The notes: a model not told the origin generated them from the letters alone. DNA of 57,600 bases from an uncultured Planctomycetaceae bacterium (GCA_946408825.1 CAMJTU010000024.1:1-57600), one strand, 5' to 3'; counted from the stretch's first letter, positions 38,597 through 48,151 are shown. Program-made: numbers and translations.

Positions 38597-38785
38597 CTAA
38601 TCAATCGACTTAACAATATACCCTCCAGACTCAATGGCTTTTCTTAGTTCTGTATTGACGTTTGCTGGCGCGTTTTGAAGTTCCACAACTGCATTACCGA
38701 GAACGTGGCTGACCTCGACAGAAGTAACGAACGGGAGTGATTCAAGACTTCTTTTCACGTGAACTTCACAATGTCCGCACATCAT
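38597..38785 (-). CDS. copZ: Small heavy-metal-associated (CopZ-like) protein
   Basis: This 62-residue protein is a single HMA domain: MMCGHCEVHVKRSL supplies the metal-binding Cys-x-x-Cys after Met, followed by TSVEVSHVLGNAVVE and a closing GGYIVKSID. Such proteins carry Cu(I), or another soft metal, to a P-type ATPase or a repressor. The start is ATG (a doubled ATG) after GAAGG. It lies 11 bases downstream of the eroded copper-ATPase remnant on the same strand, the usual copA-copZ arrangement. Its frame is intact although its partner is not. The copZ name is by similarity; metal specificity is inferred. Confidence 0.82.
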   Translation of the reverse strand: MMCGHCEVHVKRSLESLPFVTSVEVSHVLGNAVVELQNAPANVNTELRKAIESGGYIVKSID

Positions 38786-38796
38786 ACCTTCTATCT

Positions 38797-39775
38797 TCAG
38801 GTTTTTTTCATTTTAGTCTCTTTTATTGAAATGTTTAAATTGATATTTGACGACGCTGAGCAAATTTGTGGGGTTGGATTACCCCAGACGTTTATTCTTG
38901 CAAAATTTAATCGTGACGCATTGGAAATGGCGCAGATACTTGAGAGACTCATGACTAAAGCGCCAAAAGTCGGACTAAGCGTCCAACCCAAACGTGGCGT
39001 CATAATTCCTGTGGTCAGCGGGATTCCTGGTAGATTATAAAAAAATGCCCAGAAGAGTTTTTCTCTAGCATTAGAAAGGGGGGCGCGGCTTAAACGGATT
39101 GCTCGACATACGTCTGAGAGATTGCTATTAGTAAGAACAACGTAAGCCTCATTAATAGCCACGTTAGTTCTGGCTTCGATAGCAATTCCGACGTCAGCAC
39201 GACTTAAGGCCGGCACGCCATTAAGCCCATCGTCTACAAATGCAACCGGACCAATTGTCGAGAATTCACGGACTTTAACTTCTTTGTCTTTCGGCAATGC
39301 GTCGGCATAGATTTCACTAATTCCGACCCGTTGACCAATAGACTCCGCGACGCGATTAGAATCTCCTGTAAGCATGGCGACGCGCATTTTAAGAGTTTTA
39401 AGGTCCTTAATCGCTTTAAGAAGTAGTTTTAGGTTTATCCGCAACGGCGATTAGTCCAAGGAGTTTTCTATCCAAAGAGAATAAAAGAGGCGTCTTTCCC
39501 TCAATTTCTAAACTTTTAACTTTCTCTTATGTTTGTTCGGAGATATCGATCATGCGTTAAATTTGATTTTTTCCTTCGAACGCTTTTTTCCGTCAATAAA
39601 ACCTTCTACGCCCGCGCCGGGAATTACTTGGAATCTGTTCCAGTAACTTTAGCCGTATTCGTCAAAAAAATAACGGTTACGTTGACAACGCCTTTTAACG
39701 TCTGTTCTACCCTCGCGGATCAGGCAACGCAAGTCACGCCTATATTTTTTAATCGTACTACTGTCACACCATGAA
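38797..39775 (-). pseudogene. copA: Decayed copper-transporting P1B-type ATPase (copA remnant)
   Basis: Read on the minus strand, pieces of a CopA-type ATPase appear in the proper order but in several frames. Near 39735-39640 a piece of HMA domain reads GVTCVA-stop-SARVEQTLKG, with the second metal-binding Cys replaced by TGA. Most of the protein is then missing. At about 39625-39560 comes VIPGAGVEGFIDGKK from the nucleotide-binding domain. At about 39555-39430 follows IDISEQT-stop, then KSLEIEGKTPLLF and GLIAVADKP. A frameshift near 39430 leads into an open 215-codon part with AMLTGDSNRV, VDDGLNGVPAL (normally GDGINDxPAL), and the last two membrane segments (FYNLPGIPLTTGI). Stops, frameshifts and an internal deletion of roughly 400 codons make function impossible. 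Confidence 0.85.
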
Positions 39776-40036
39776 ATTATCCTTAAGAGTTGTCTCAAGT
39801 CGCGAAAAAGGTCGTGCAGAGAGATTATTCTTTCCAAATAACGAAAAAACAATTTTTTTTTAAACTGGCGCATGACCGTTTGGGGAAAGTTTACGAGTCA
39901 GTTCTCTCATTTGACCTCGAAATTTCTCTCTTCAACTTGATCGACGCTTGCATTCAGCCCTCGTAGAAAATATACTGTACAACGTTAATGGGGTTGCTTC
40001 GGCGACTTTAAGCCGTTTGTTTGAACTTTAAGCTTT

Positions 40037-40459
40037 ATGTTTGTAACATATCTGTCGAACCAGAATTGCGAAGAGCGATATTGGCCTTTTGTTTTTAGAT
40101 TTGAAACAATTGTCGCCGGTGTTGTTACCGAGGTTGCAAAGCGGATTGTGGCTTTTACAGACGAGCAAGCGCAGCTTTTTTTTAAGAACGCATTTGCGGC
40201 AGCTCTTGACGACAATTCCAACGTCCTTCCACCCGGGTGGTGGAGCCGAGTTGAATCTCCTCCCTATTTGTGGTTCCAAAAGTATTTGGAACGCGAACTT
40301 CCGTTCATGATAGCAGAATCTAGACGGTTGGCGGGTGAATCGCTGCCAGAGACGGAAAGAATAGGAGAGAACCAGACGTCCCATGTTTTTGATCAATCGA
40401 AAATTCGTCATTGTGCTCACGTAAGTCCAAGTTTCAGAGATTTCTTACGACAATGTTGA
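40037..40459 (+). CDS. Hypothetical protein, weakly supported
   Basis: This 140-residue frame starts with ATG but shows no clear ribosome site. Its sequence (LPPGWWSRVESPPYLWFQKYLERELPFMIAES) looks protein-like and it has no membrane segment. I recognise no family. It lies between the copA remnant and the sialate O-acetylesterase, a region that may hold other remnants, so it could be the tail of a lost gene. An overlapping opposite-strand frame of 130 codons looks less plausible. Confidence 0.35.
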   Translation: MFVTYLSNQNCEERYWPFVFRFETIVAGVVTEVAKRIVAFTDEQAQLFFKNAFAAALDDNSNVLPPGWWSRVESPPYLWFQKYLERELPFMIAESRRLAGESLPETERIGENQTSHVFDQSKIRHCAHVSPSFRDFLRQC

Positions 40460-40545
40460 AAGTTTCCTACGAATAGCGGCTCTGTTTTTTTCGTAGAAAA
40501 CGTTGTTCCTTGCCTGTTGGTGAATTTTGATTTGAGGTGAAACCT

Positions 40546-42030
40546 ATGAAAAGAAAATTTGTCATGATTTTGACGGCTATTGTCGTTATGTTTGGAGCGA
40601 TTCCTGGACGAGCGGACGTTACTGTCCCGAATTGCTTCACTGACAATGGAGTTTTCCAGCGCGACAAGCCGATATGTGTTTGGGGATGGGCTGATCCTAG
40701 TGAAGAAGTGGCTGTTACATTTAACGGGATCACCGTTACAACAACAGCTTGCGATAAAGGCATGTGGAAGGTTGAGCTTCCCGCCGAGCCCGCGAGTTAT
40801 GAAGCAAAAGATCTTGTGATCCAAGGTAATAACACCCTCAAATTTTCGAATATCCTTGTTGGTGAAGTTTGGATTTGCGGCGGTCAGTCGAACATGGAAA
40901 TGCCCCTCAACTCCTGGGGACAGAAGCTTCGTGGAACGGACACGCCTCGTTTGGCATGCACTGAAGAAGAACTCACGGGCGATTATAGTTACATCCGTTT
41001 TAACCGTGCCAAACACATTGTGAGCGACGAGCCGAAGAATAATTTTGAAACCCTTGGTTGGCTCGTTTGCAAAGATGGCGTTCAAAAAGATTGTACCGCC
41101 GTTGGATTTCACTTTGCCGTTCGTCTTCATAACGAACTAGACGTTCCTGTTGGACTTATTGATTCCAATTGGGGCGGTTCGAATATCAATAGTTGGATTC
41201 CTGACGGCGGTTGGAATCAAGTTCCTGAGACGGTTGAAGTCGGCAAGCAACTTATTGCGGATCGTCCAAATCAGGATAATCCTGGAGCAAAATGCGGAGG
41301 TATGTTCAACGCGATGCTCGCGCCATGGATTAACTATAATTTCCGCGGCGCGATATGGTATCAAGGGTGTACGAACGCCGGGGAACGCGAGTTTTATTAC
41401 TTCAAACAGAAGGCAATGATTCGTGAATGGCGTAAGCTTTTCAAAAACGGTGATTTCCCCTTCTATTGGGTTCAGCTTGCACCCTTTACTGCCGTTTCTG
41501 ACAACCCAAATCAGACGGATGATTGGCCTTATTTGCGTAATGGACAGACGATGTGCCTCGAGGTCGCCAATACAGGACAAGCCGTCATTATTGACGCTGG
41601 CGAGGCAGACGACATTCACCCGACGAATAAATTTATCGTTGGAAATCGCCTTGCTCTTTGGGCTCTTGCGCAAATATTCAATAAAGACGTCTTCTGTTGT
41701 TCGCCAATGGTAAAATCTGCCGAATATGGCGATGGCAAAGTAACGCTTACATTCGATCATGTTGGTTCGGGTCTTGTTGTGGGCAAACTTAACGACCGGG
41801 TCTTTGAAAGAACTGACGACGTCAAACTCGCTCGTTTTGCTGTCGCTGGATCCGACGGTAATTTTGTTTGGGCCGACGCAGAGATTGTAGGTAAAGACAA
41901 AGTAGTTCTCTCTGCAGACGAAGTCGCTGAACCTGTGGCTGCTCGTTACGCTTTCCAGATGTGTCCAGAAGGTTGTAATCTCTACTCCTCTGAAGGATTG
42001 CCCGCCACTCCCTTTGAAATTAAGAAATAA
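40546..42030 (+). CDS. Secreted sialate O-acetylesterase-like protein
   Basis: This 494-residue protein starts at 40546, after GAGGTG. The signal peptide ends near residue 24 (IPGRAD). After a short beta domain comes the SGNH-type catalytic region: CGGQSNMEMP with the nucleophile Ser, GLIDSNWGGS, GAIWYQGCTNA and DDIHPTNK with the catalytic Asp-x-x-His. The family removes O-acetyl groups from sialic acid and other carbohydrates, opening mucin glycans to sialidases. One oddity is Cys in IWYQGC where most relatives have Glu (IWYQGE). Its neighbours do not form a glycan-use operon, and a strong terminator follows. Deacetylation of plant xylan is an alternative role. Confidence 0.88.
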   Translation: MKRKFVMILTAIVVMFGAIPGRADVTVPNCFTDNGVFQRDKPICVWGWADPSEEVAVTFNGITVTTTACDKGMWKVELPAEPASYEAKDLVIQGNNTLKFSNILVGEVWICGGQSNMEMPLNSWGQKLRGTDTPRLACTEEELTGDYSYIRFNRAKHIVSDEPKNNFETLGWLVCKDGVQKDCTAVGFHFAVRLHNELDVPVGLIDSNWGGSNINSWIPDGGWNQVPETVEVGKQLIADRPNQDNPGAKCGGMFNAMLAPWINYNFRGAIWYQGCTNAGEREFYYFKQKAMIREWRKLFKNGDFPFYWVQLAPFTAVSDNPNQTDDWPYLRNGQTMCLEVANTGQAVIIDAGEADDIHPTNKFIVGNRLALWALAQIFNKDVFCCSPMVKSAEYGDGKVTLTFDHVGSGLVVGKLNDRVFERTDDVKLARFAVAGSDGNFVWADAEIVGKDKVVLSADEVAEPVAARYAFQMCPEGCNLYSSEGLPATPFEIKK

Positions 42031-42084
42031 TCTTCTGATTCTAAAGGCATAGAAGGTTTGAAGCTGACTGCTTACAAAATTATA

Positions 42085-42118
42085 TGCGACCAAAGACAAG
42101 GCGCTTTGGTCGCATTTT
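42085..42118. terminator. Terminator between convergent esterase and cysA genes
   Basis: TGCGACCAAAG (42085-42095) pairs perfectly with CTTTGGTCGCA (42104-42114) around an 8-base loop and is followed by TTTTC on the plus strand. It lies 54 bases past the esterase stop and may serve both convergent genes. Confidence 0.8.
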
Positions 42119-42274
42119 CTGTTTGATTCGAGATTTTCGTCAATTGGATCTTAAAGCTGGGCGTGCAGTTCTCTATGGATCAGGCACAACCCATAATCTT
42201 GACGCTATGCAACATTGGAGGCATTTTACCGCATATCTTGTCGTTCCGTTTTTTAAAAAATGATCAGGTTCATG

Positions 42275-43402
42275 TTAGAGTCCAGCAACTTGATTAGAGT
42301 AGTCGCCTGCGGTATCGGCGGGGAAAATACGGAGATTTCGTGGAATCATGAAATAGTGAGAACCTGGTTCGATTTTTAATTCATCACGTTCTTGATGAGA
42401 CGTTTCGACATTCAAAGGGTCGCCTGTGTCGGTAACCATTTCGACGTGGACTACGTTGCCTGCAGAACGGACTCGAACGACTGTCGCTGGAATTGAACAA
42501 CGTTCTTGACGAGGTTGAATTGCTATGTCAAAATCGTGGGGACGGACGAAAACCATTACCGAACCAGCGTTTATTGACGTGATAGATTCCTTATCACCCG
42601 TCTCGCACTGTGAAGCCAGCCCTGAATGAGCTCCCACCCAAACGCGCCCGCTTTCCAGACGACCTCGGAACTGATTGACTTGACCAAGAAACTTCATAAC
42701 AAACGGCGTCTTCGGATGATGAAACACTTCGTCTGGCGTTCCAACTTGTTCGATCTTGCCGCTGTTCATGACTGCGACCCGATCCGCTAACTCAAGCGCT
42801 TCGTCTTGATCATGAGTTACAAAGACGCTGGTGAGGTGTATTTCATCGTGAAGTCGGCGGAGCCAAGTTCGGAGCTCGACGCGCACTTTTGCATCAAGAG
42901 CGCCAAACGGTTCGTCGAGAAGAAGGGCGTGGGGTTCTACTGCGAGCGCTCTGGCGAGTGCGACGCGTTGTCGTTGACCTCCTGAAAGCTGAGATGGATA
43001 GCGTTCTGCGTAATTGTCTAGCTGTATCATGTGTAACAACGCGCGAACCTTCTCGCGTATTTCAATTTTAGACAGCCGTTCCTTGCGCGGTTTGACCGTC
43101 ATGCCAAATGCGATGTTGTCGAAAACGGTCATATGGCGAAAGAGCGCATAATGTTGGAAAACAAACCCAACGCCTCGTTCGTTCACCTTTTGTTTATCAA
43201 CTCGGACTCCTCGGAAGAAAACGGGGCCGCTTCCTGCGTCAGGTGTTTCCAGTCCCGCTATAATTCTTAATAGAGTTGTCTTTCCAGAGCCAGAGGGACC
43301 TAGTAGTGCGACCAGTTCTCCTGCTTCAACTCGCAGACTGACGTCGTCAAGCGCCTTAAAATCGCCAAAAGATTTTGTAATATTTCTTACTTCGACGCCC
43401 AT
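42275..43402 (-). CDS. cysA: Sulfate/thiosulfate ABC transporter ATP-binding protein
   Basis: This 375-residue ABC ATPase has Walker A GPSGSGKT (35-42), a Q-loop in FVFQHYALF, the signature LSGGQ, Walker B LLLDEP and a switch His in VTHDQDEA. After the ATPase domain, [12 protein letters not shown] resembles the CysA regulatory part that carries a TOBE-like fold. It powers sulfate or thiosulfate import with the permeases CysT and CysW and a binding protein. It lies 77 bases downstream of cysW on the same strand, so the two share a transcript. Related ATPases for molybdate are shorter and end differently. Confidence 0.92.
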   Translation of the reverse strand: MGVEVRNITKSFGDFKALDDVSLRVEAGELVALLGPSGSGKTTLLRIIAGLETPDAGSGPVFFRGVRVDKQKVNERGVGFVFQHYALFRHMTVFDNIAFGMTVKPRKERLSKIEIREKVRALLHMIQLDNYAERYPSQLSGGQRQRVALARALAVEPHALLLDEPFGALDAKVRVELRTWLRRLHDEIHLTSVFVTHDQDEALELADRVAVMNSGKIEQVGTPDEVFHHPKTPFVMKFLGQVNQFRGRLESGRVWVGAHSGLASQCETGDKESITSINAGSVMVFVRPHDFDIAIQPRQERCSIPATVVRVRSAGNVVHVEMVTDTGDPLNVETSHQERDELKIEPGSHYFMIPRNLRIFPADTAGDYSNQVAGL

Positions 43403-43479
43403 ATTTAACTTTCTAACTCGTCAATGTGACAATGGTTACTAAATCATTAGTAATAAACTACGGATAAAGGAAATAACCA

Positions 43480-44385
43480 TTAATCGTCGTCTTTTTTTTC
43501 AGACGATCTAATTTTGATTTCCAACAGGGTCTTGACTATTAAGGTAACAATTGCAATTGTTGCGAGGAGTGTCGCTACGGCAAAAGGAGCGGCTCCGCTT
43601 TCATAACTTTGATAAAGAGCATTAATATGTAATGGTAACGTGTTCGTTTTAATGCTATTACGAGCGACAACTACTGCTGCGCCGAATTCTCCCATTGCTC
43701 GCGCGTTACAAAGTACAACGCCATAAAGCAAGGCCCATTTGACATTTGGAAGAGTAACACGCCAGAAAATCTGCCATCCGTTAGCTCCAAGTACCCTAGC
43801 TGCTTGCTCTTCCTCCGCGCCTTGACTTTCCATAACAGGGATGAGTTCTCGGACGACAAAAGGAAAGGTAACGAATATAGTAACCAATACAATACTAGGA
43901 GTTGCGTACAATATCCTTATGTTATGCTCGAAAAGCCATTTGCCTAATATCGAGGAAGAACCGAAAAGAAAAACGAAAAGTAGACCGACAATAATTGGAG
44001 AAATGGCGAAAGGGATATCAATTAGCGAAATAAGAATCCCCTTCCCCAAAAACTGGAATTTGCCAATACACCAAGAAGCAATCATGCCGAATACGATATT
44101 AAGGGGCACAGCTATGAAGGTGGCTATTAAAGTCATCCTTATAGCGTTGCCAGTCGCTTTTGTTGTCAATGCTTTGCAGAATCCAACGAATCCTTCTGCA
44201 AACGCTTCAAAAAAAACACAAACCAATGGAACTAAAAGGAAAAGAGCCATAAACGCACACGAACTGCCGATAAGTGCGAAACGCGCCCAACCAGACTCTG
44301 TTGTTGCGCGCATAACGGCATAACGGTGTGCTCTATAGTCAAACCGATCCCCGATTGCAGCAGATTGTTGTGACGAGTTTGTCAT
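43480..44385 (-). CDS. cysW: Sulfate ABC transporter permease CysW
   Basis: This 301-residue inner-membrane permease is started at 44385 because AAGGAC precedes it; an earlier in-frame ATG at 44511 overlaps the previous gene and adds a soluble head not seen in the family. About six hydrophobic segments are present, with SLIDIPFAISPIIVGL and the cytoplasmic EAA loop (EQAARVLGANGWQIFWRVTLPNV ... GEFGAAVVVA) that docks to CysA. This matches CysW of the sulfate transporter. The normal partner permease CysT and a sulfate-binding protein are not in the window, which is unusual. It lies 49 bases downstream of an unrelated BON-domain protein. Confidence 0.9.
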   Translation of the reverse strand: MTNSSQQSAAIGDRFDYRAHRYAVMRATTESGWARFALIGSSCAFMALFLLVPLVCVFFEAFAEGFVGFCKALTTKATGNAIRMTLIATFIAVPLNIVFGMIASWCIGKFQFLGKGILISLIDIPFAISPIIVGLLFVFLFGSSSILGKWLFEHNIRILYATPSIVLVTIFVTFPFVVRELIPVMESQGAEEEQAARVLGANGWQIFWRVTLPNVKWALLYGVVLCNARAMGEFGAAVVVARNSIKTNTLPLHINALYQSYESGAAPFAVATLLATIAIVTLIVKTLLEIKIRSSEKKDDD

Positions 44386-44434
44386 AGGGCAATGTCCTTG
44401 AATACCAAACGGATTGTAGAATCGCTTCTGACAT

Positions 44435-45634
44435 TCATTTGGGGGAGGAATCGACTGAAACTCCGTTTGAGTTTGAAACTGTTTGTGACGGCGTGGACTG
44501 CGTGATCCCATTGCTCAAAACATCGTCATGAGCGCAAGTCATAAGATTGTTAACCTTAGATACGCGAGGATCTGATAGAAGAATATAACCAGCGGCAGCG
44601 CGGGCAGATGGGGTTGGCACTACTCCTCGAACGGTAACAACGCCATTTTGATAACTTACCTGCACAGGCGAAAGAGGGTTTACGTCTGGGCTACGAAGTA
44701 GTTGGGCCTCCAAATACTCTCGAAAAGCCTTTTGTAATTGTTCTGGCGTAGGCGTAATTGGCGCCGGAATCATAGCGTTGGTGGGAATTGACGAGGGTTC
44801 CATCGAACCGCCTAGAGGGGAGTTGGAACCTCCTGACTGAACATACTCGTCTTCATTTAAATCCCATTGGAAGGCAGGATTCGTGGTAGAACTTGCGTTA
44901 TAGTCTAAAGCTTCATGACGGCGGGGCTCCGTCAAGAGAGCTTGGGGGACGCCACCTCGCATCCATAAAAGCTGAGGGGAGGAAGCGTATGCTTCACCTC
45001 CGAACGGCGCAGTTTGTTCGTCGATTGATCCGGATTCAGACAAAACGTCTGCATTCGTGTTCTGGCGAGATAAGAGTTGGTCTGGATATTTACCGTAAAA
45101 GGGACGACGGTCTGAAGCGTACGGAATCCTTTCAGGGGCCCGTGCCGTGACCATTCGCGGTGCTCCGGAGTTGTAAACCTCTCTTTCCGAGGAAGATTGA
45201 GAATTTTGATTCGCGCGAATACGCTGAGCTTCTTTTTGTAACGCGAGGATATTGAAATCCATTTTGCTTTGGAAACGACCGATGTTGCCGCCTTGAAACC
45301 GCGACATGGTAGAATTATGATCAACACCGACGATATTGCCTGCGCTTCCATATTTTGCATTATTCAAAAAGCGCGAATCATTCTTTGGCGTCGGTTTAAG
45401 ACTTCCGTCATATCGATGTCCGCCAATACGACTATTAGGCGTTGTCGAATCAAGAATCGAAGTCGCAGAGGGTTCTGACGGTTGTTGGTATTGTGGCGTG
45501 GGTTCATGGGCTCCGACCGAATTGTGGATAAAAAAAACAGTTCCTACAAGAACGACCACAACGCAATATAAACAAGGCGCGAGAATTTGTAATTCCTTCT
45601 TCCTATTTTCTCGGTTACGGTTTTTACTCATCAT
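44435..45634 (-). CDS. Membrane-anchored BON-domain protein with long low-complexity linker
   Basis: This 399-residue protein has a basic head followed by one hydrophobic segment (about residues 17-38, CLYCVVVVLVGTVFFI). It then runs through about 250 residues rich in Ser, Pro, Asn, Gln and Arg, probably disordered. Residues about 305-370 (QLQKAFREYLEAQLLRSPDV ... VQVSYQNGVVTVRGVVPTPSARAAAGYILLSDPRVSKVNNLM) fit a BON domain, which binds phospholipid or partners in the periplasm. The pattern of one anchor, a long linker and a terminal BON is frequent in Planctomycetes. Its role is unknown. AAAGGGAC precedes the doubled ATG, and the sulfate permease follows closely. Confidence 0.72.
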   Translation of the reverse strand: MMSKNRNRENRKKELQILAPCLYCVVVVLVGTVFFIHNSVGAHEPTPQYQQPSEPSATSILDSTTPNSRIGGHRYDGSLKPTPKNDSRFLNNAKYGSAGNIVGVDHNSTMSRFQGGNIGRFQSKMDFNILALQKEAQRIRANQNSQSSSEREVYNSGAPRMVTARAPERIPYASDRRPFYGKYPDQLLSRQNTNADVLSESGSIDEQTAPFGGEAYASSPQLLWMRGGVPQALLTEPRRHEALDYNASSTTNPAFQWDLNEDEYVQSGGSNSPLGGSMEPSSIPTNAMIPAPITPTPEQLQKAFREYLEAQLLRSPDVNPLSPVQVSYQNGVVTVRGVVPTPSARAAAGYILLSDPRVSKVNNLMTCAHDDVLSNGITQSTPSQTVSNSNGVSVDSSPK

Positions 45635-45871
45635 TGGGTCCCTTTGCTGTTCACTAGAGTAAACAACACAATCATTTTCATAAATCGACGAGAATAAGCA
45701 TTTTCTTAAACGATTACAATCCTAATACTATTGCGTGTTAAGTTGGGTAAGAAGTAGAAAATAAGAAAGTATAATAGCCAGTCGTTTTCTCATCTTACAT
45801 CGTTAACACCGAAGGAATAATTAACAATTATTTCCGTTTCCTACCAGGCGTAAAATATCTACAGTAGAGGT

Positions 45872-46720
45872 TTACAGGGTTTTTACCGAGATTTTTTTCC
45901 TAGGCGGGATTCTTTGATATTTTACGACAGTACGCCCGATGACCAAGCATGAAACAACCTTTTTTCCTTTATCTAATGCAAGGATTTTTCTGATTTTTCT
46001 ACTGTGTTTTGCGCAAATGACAAAAAAACCGCTGTAAAGGACTCCGAGTTCAAGACTCGTTGCCATAAGTTCCATGTAAGAACTTGCTAACCCTGCATTA
46101 ATAGGGGCCTTACTTGTGACAACAACGACCAGAGGAGCTCCTTTAAAAAAGAAATCGTCTGTTACCTCTATGTTACGAACTATACTGACAAATGGAGTTA
46201 GAAGTTTTTTCCAAAAGCGAAAAATGCGAACGCACTCTCTTTCAAGTTCTTGCTGACGGGCGCCTAAGACAATATATGAGACGTCTTGAGCGTTCGCTGC
46301 TGTCGGCGAGTAACGTCCCGCTTCTAAAATCATTTCAATTTTTTCAGCTTCGATAGTTTCTTTCGTAAACTGACGGACGCTTCGGCGACTTTTCATAAAC
46401 GCGAGTAAAGAGTTGCTCTCTATGACCGACGGCGATACAACGTTTTCTTCCAGTACAGAATGTTCCTTCATAGTTACCGCGCCGGTTGGGCAAATGGCGT
46501 AACAGTGACCGCAGTCAATGCAGATTGTTTTACGAATTTCTGCCTTGCCGTTCTCAATAAAAAGGCAACCTGCAGGACAATCTTTTACACAACGACCACA
46601 TCCGACGCATTTAACCTTATCGACGTCTATTAAGTCAAAAGAAGTTTTACCCATTCGTTCTTTCAAACCATTTACTAAATTCTTCTTAATCGCTAAAAAA
46701 GTAATAGTTCTCATATCCAT
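45872..46720 (-). CDS. Nitroreductase-family protein with N-terminal 2x[4Fe-4S] ferredoxin domain
   Basis: This 282-residue protein begins at one of two close ATGs; 46720 (AGGAT upstream) is chosen. Two CxxCxxCxxxC clusters stand near residues 38-80 (CVGCGRCVKDCP and CIDCGHCYAICP), typical of an 8Fe ferredoxin. From about residue 110 a flavin-binding nitroreductase domain follows (MKSRRSVRQFTKETIE, AGRYSPTAANAQDVSYIVL, GAPLVVVV). The combination is a known class found mainly in anaerobes, in which the ferredoxin part feeds electrons to FMN. It suggests low-redox-potential, anaerobic physiology. The substrate is unknown. A stretch of 237 bases separates it from the BON gene. Confidence 0.88.
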   Translation of the reverse strand: MDMRTITFLAIKKNLVNGLKERMGKTSFDLIDVDKVKCVGCGRCVKDCPAGCLFIENGKAEIRKTICIDCGHCYAICPTGAVTMKEHSVLEENVVSPSVIESNSLLAFMKSRRSVRQFTKETIEAEKIEMILEAGRYSPTAANAQDVSYIVLGARQQELERECVRIFRFWKKLLTPFVSIVRNIEVTDDFFFKGAPLVVVVTSKAPINAGLASSYMELMATSLELGVLYSGFFVICAKHSRKIRKILALDKGKKVVSCLVIGRTVVKYQRIPPRKKISVKTL

Positions 46721-47215
46721 TATGTAAAAATATCCTGATTCGGGCAATACGGAGTAAGGAGATAATCCCGCAATATGTCCCGCTTTCTAGCGTTGACATG
46801 AGAGATATTGATAATAGAATCCAAGCGGATAATCTTTAGTGTCAGTTCACATTCAAGTGAATACTTATTTTTTTGGGCGTTGTATAATTTGTGTTTTCGA
46901 AAACGTATGCAACGAATCTGAGATAATTGTTTGTAACCGATCGTTATAGTATGTATCTGGTAGTTTGACTTTATGTTAGTGAGTTGAAAATGACGAATGC
47001 GTCAATCAGAACCTAAAAAGTGTTGTTGGTTTTTTATAGTTCTTCTTTCGACGACAAAATTAGAGAGGATATGGGGCTTTTTGAAAAAATTGCTTGGACA
47101 TTGAACGTGTTTCGGACTGCTGTGAACGTTATACGCGAGGATCATTTGCACGCTTAATGTTTGTCGAAACGAGCCACAAGTTAACCATGTTATGTCCTGA
47201 AATGGATGGTCTGAA
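46721..47215. other. 495-base divergent intergenic region
   Basis: This AT-rich stretch separates the nitroreductase (minus) and YitT (plus) genes. It includes a TTGACA at 46793 but no hexamer at proper spacing after it. No hairpin of note, tRNA or open frame with a ribosome site is seen. It should contain promoters for both genes, but I cannot place them. Confidence 0.4.
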
Positions 47216-48151
47216 ATGACGAACTCAGTTGAAACAGAAGTTGCGGAGATGATGCGGAACGAGCAGGCGCGACCGATTTTAAAGCTTGAGACCCAACGTT
47301 GTATCGGTATCGTTGTCGGTTCAATTATTTATGCGTTCGGCTTCAATTTTTTCCTTTCGCCATTGAACCTCTGCGCTGGCGGCTTTATGGGACTTTCACA
47401 GATTGTTGATATCTTTTTGAGGAACGTCCTTAAACTAGACTTGGGCTCAGTTGAGTTTCCCGGTATTATTTACTATGTTATAAACATCCCATGGCTTGTG
47501 GTGGCCTATAAGACCATGAGACGTCGTTTTGTTTTCAAAACGATTTTCGCAGTCACTTGTTTCTCTGTGCTTTTGACTTTTGTTCCTATAGCAGAGGATC
47601 TGATTCTCGAGGAGAAAATTGCCAATACGCTTGTCGCTGGATTGACGTGCGGCGTCGGCATCGGAATTATCCTACGAATGGGGGCAAGCGACGGTGGAAT
47701 GGACTTACTTGGAATGATTGTTATCCAAAAAAAGGGACATTCCTCTGTTGGAAGAATCAATCTTATAGGCAACATGGTCTTATACGCGATCTGTCTTATG
47801 ATCTACGACCTTCCAACCGTTATCTACTCCCTTGTGTTTGTTGCCGTTCTATCATTCACTATCGATAAAGTCCACATTCAGAATATTAACGCTCGTGTTC
47901 ACATTGTGACGCAGAAAGAGGATTCAAGCACGTTAGAACTTGAGATTATGGGACAACTTGGACGAGGCGTCACAAAATGGAAAGCAACTGGCGCGTATTC
48001 AGGAAAAGAAGAAACTGTTTTGATGGTTGTTGTTAGTAAGTACGAAATCAGAAGGTTGAGGTCGATTATAAACGAGATTGATCCGAGAGCTTTTGTTCTC
48101 ATTGACGAGGGCGTAGGGGTTGTGGGCAATTTTCTCAAGAAACTTACTTAG
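47216..48151 (+). CDS. YitT family membrane protein
   Basis: This 311-residue protein has five to six hydrophobic segments, beginning CIGIVVGSIIYAFGFNFFLSPLNLCAGGFMGLSQIV. The family signature GASDGGMDLLGM lies at about residue 160. A soluble C-terminal domain (ARVHIVTQKEDSSTLELEIM ... RRLRSIINEIDPRAFVLIDEG) corresponds to DUF2179 in YitT proteins. Proteins of this kind sit in the inner membrane and their transported substrate is not known. Length fits (about 280-310). It stands alone between two long intergenic regions. Confidence 0.88.
   Translation: MTNSVETEVAEMMRNEQARPILKLETQRCIGIVVGSIIYAFGFNFFLSPLNLCAGGFMGLSQIVDIFLRNVLKLDLGSVEFPGIIYYVINIPWLVVAYKTMRRRFVFKTIFAVTCFSVLLTFVPIAEDLILEEKIANTLVAGLTCGVGIGIILRMGASDGGMDLLGMIVIQKKGHSSVGRINLIGNMVLYAICLMIYDLPTVIYSLVFVAVLSFTIDKVHIQNINARVHIVTQKEDSSTLELEIMGQLGRGVTKWKATGAYSGKEETVLMVVVSKYEIRRLRSIINEIDPRAFVLIDEGVGVVGNFLKKLT

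Noticed and set aside
39690..39740. TGA at the second metal-binding Cys of copA read as selenocysteine
   Set aside because: The same remnant has further stops, frameshifts and a large deletion, so decay explains the TGA. No selenocysteine insertion hairpin was seen.
41137..42099. 320-codon minus-strand frame opposite the sialate O-acetylesterase
   Set aside because: The plus-strand esterase has a signal peptide and catalytic motifs; the opposite frame has neither.
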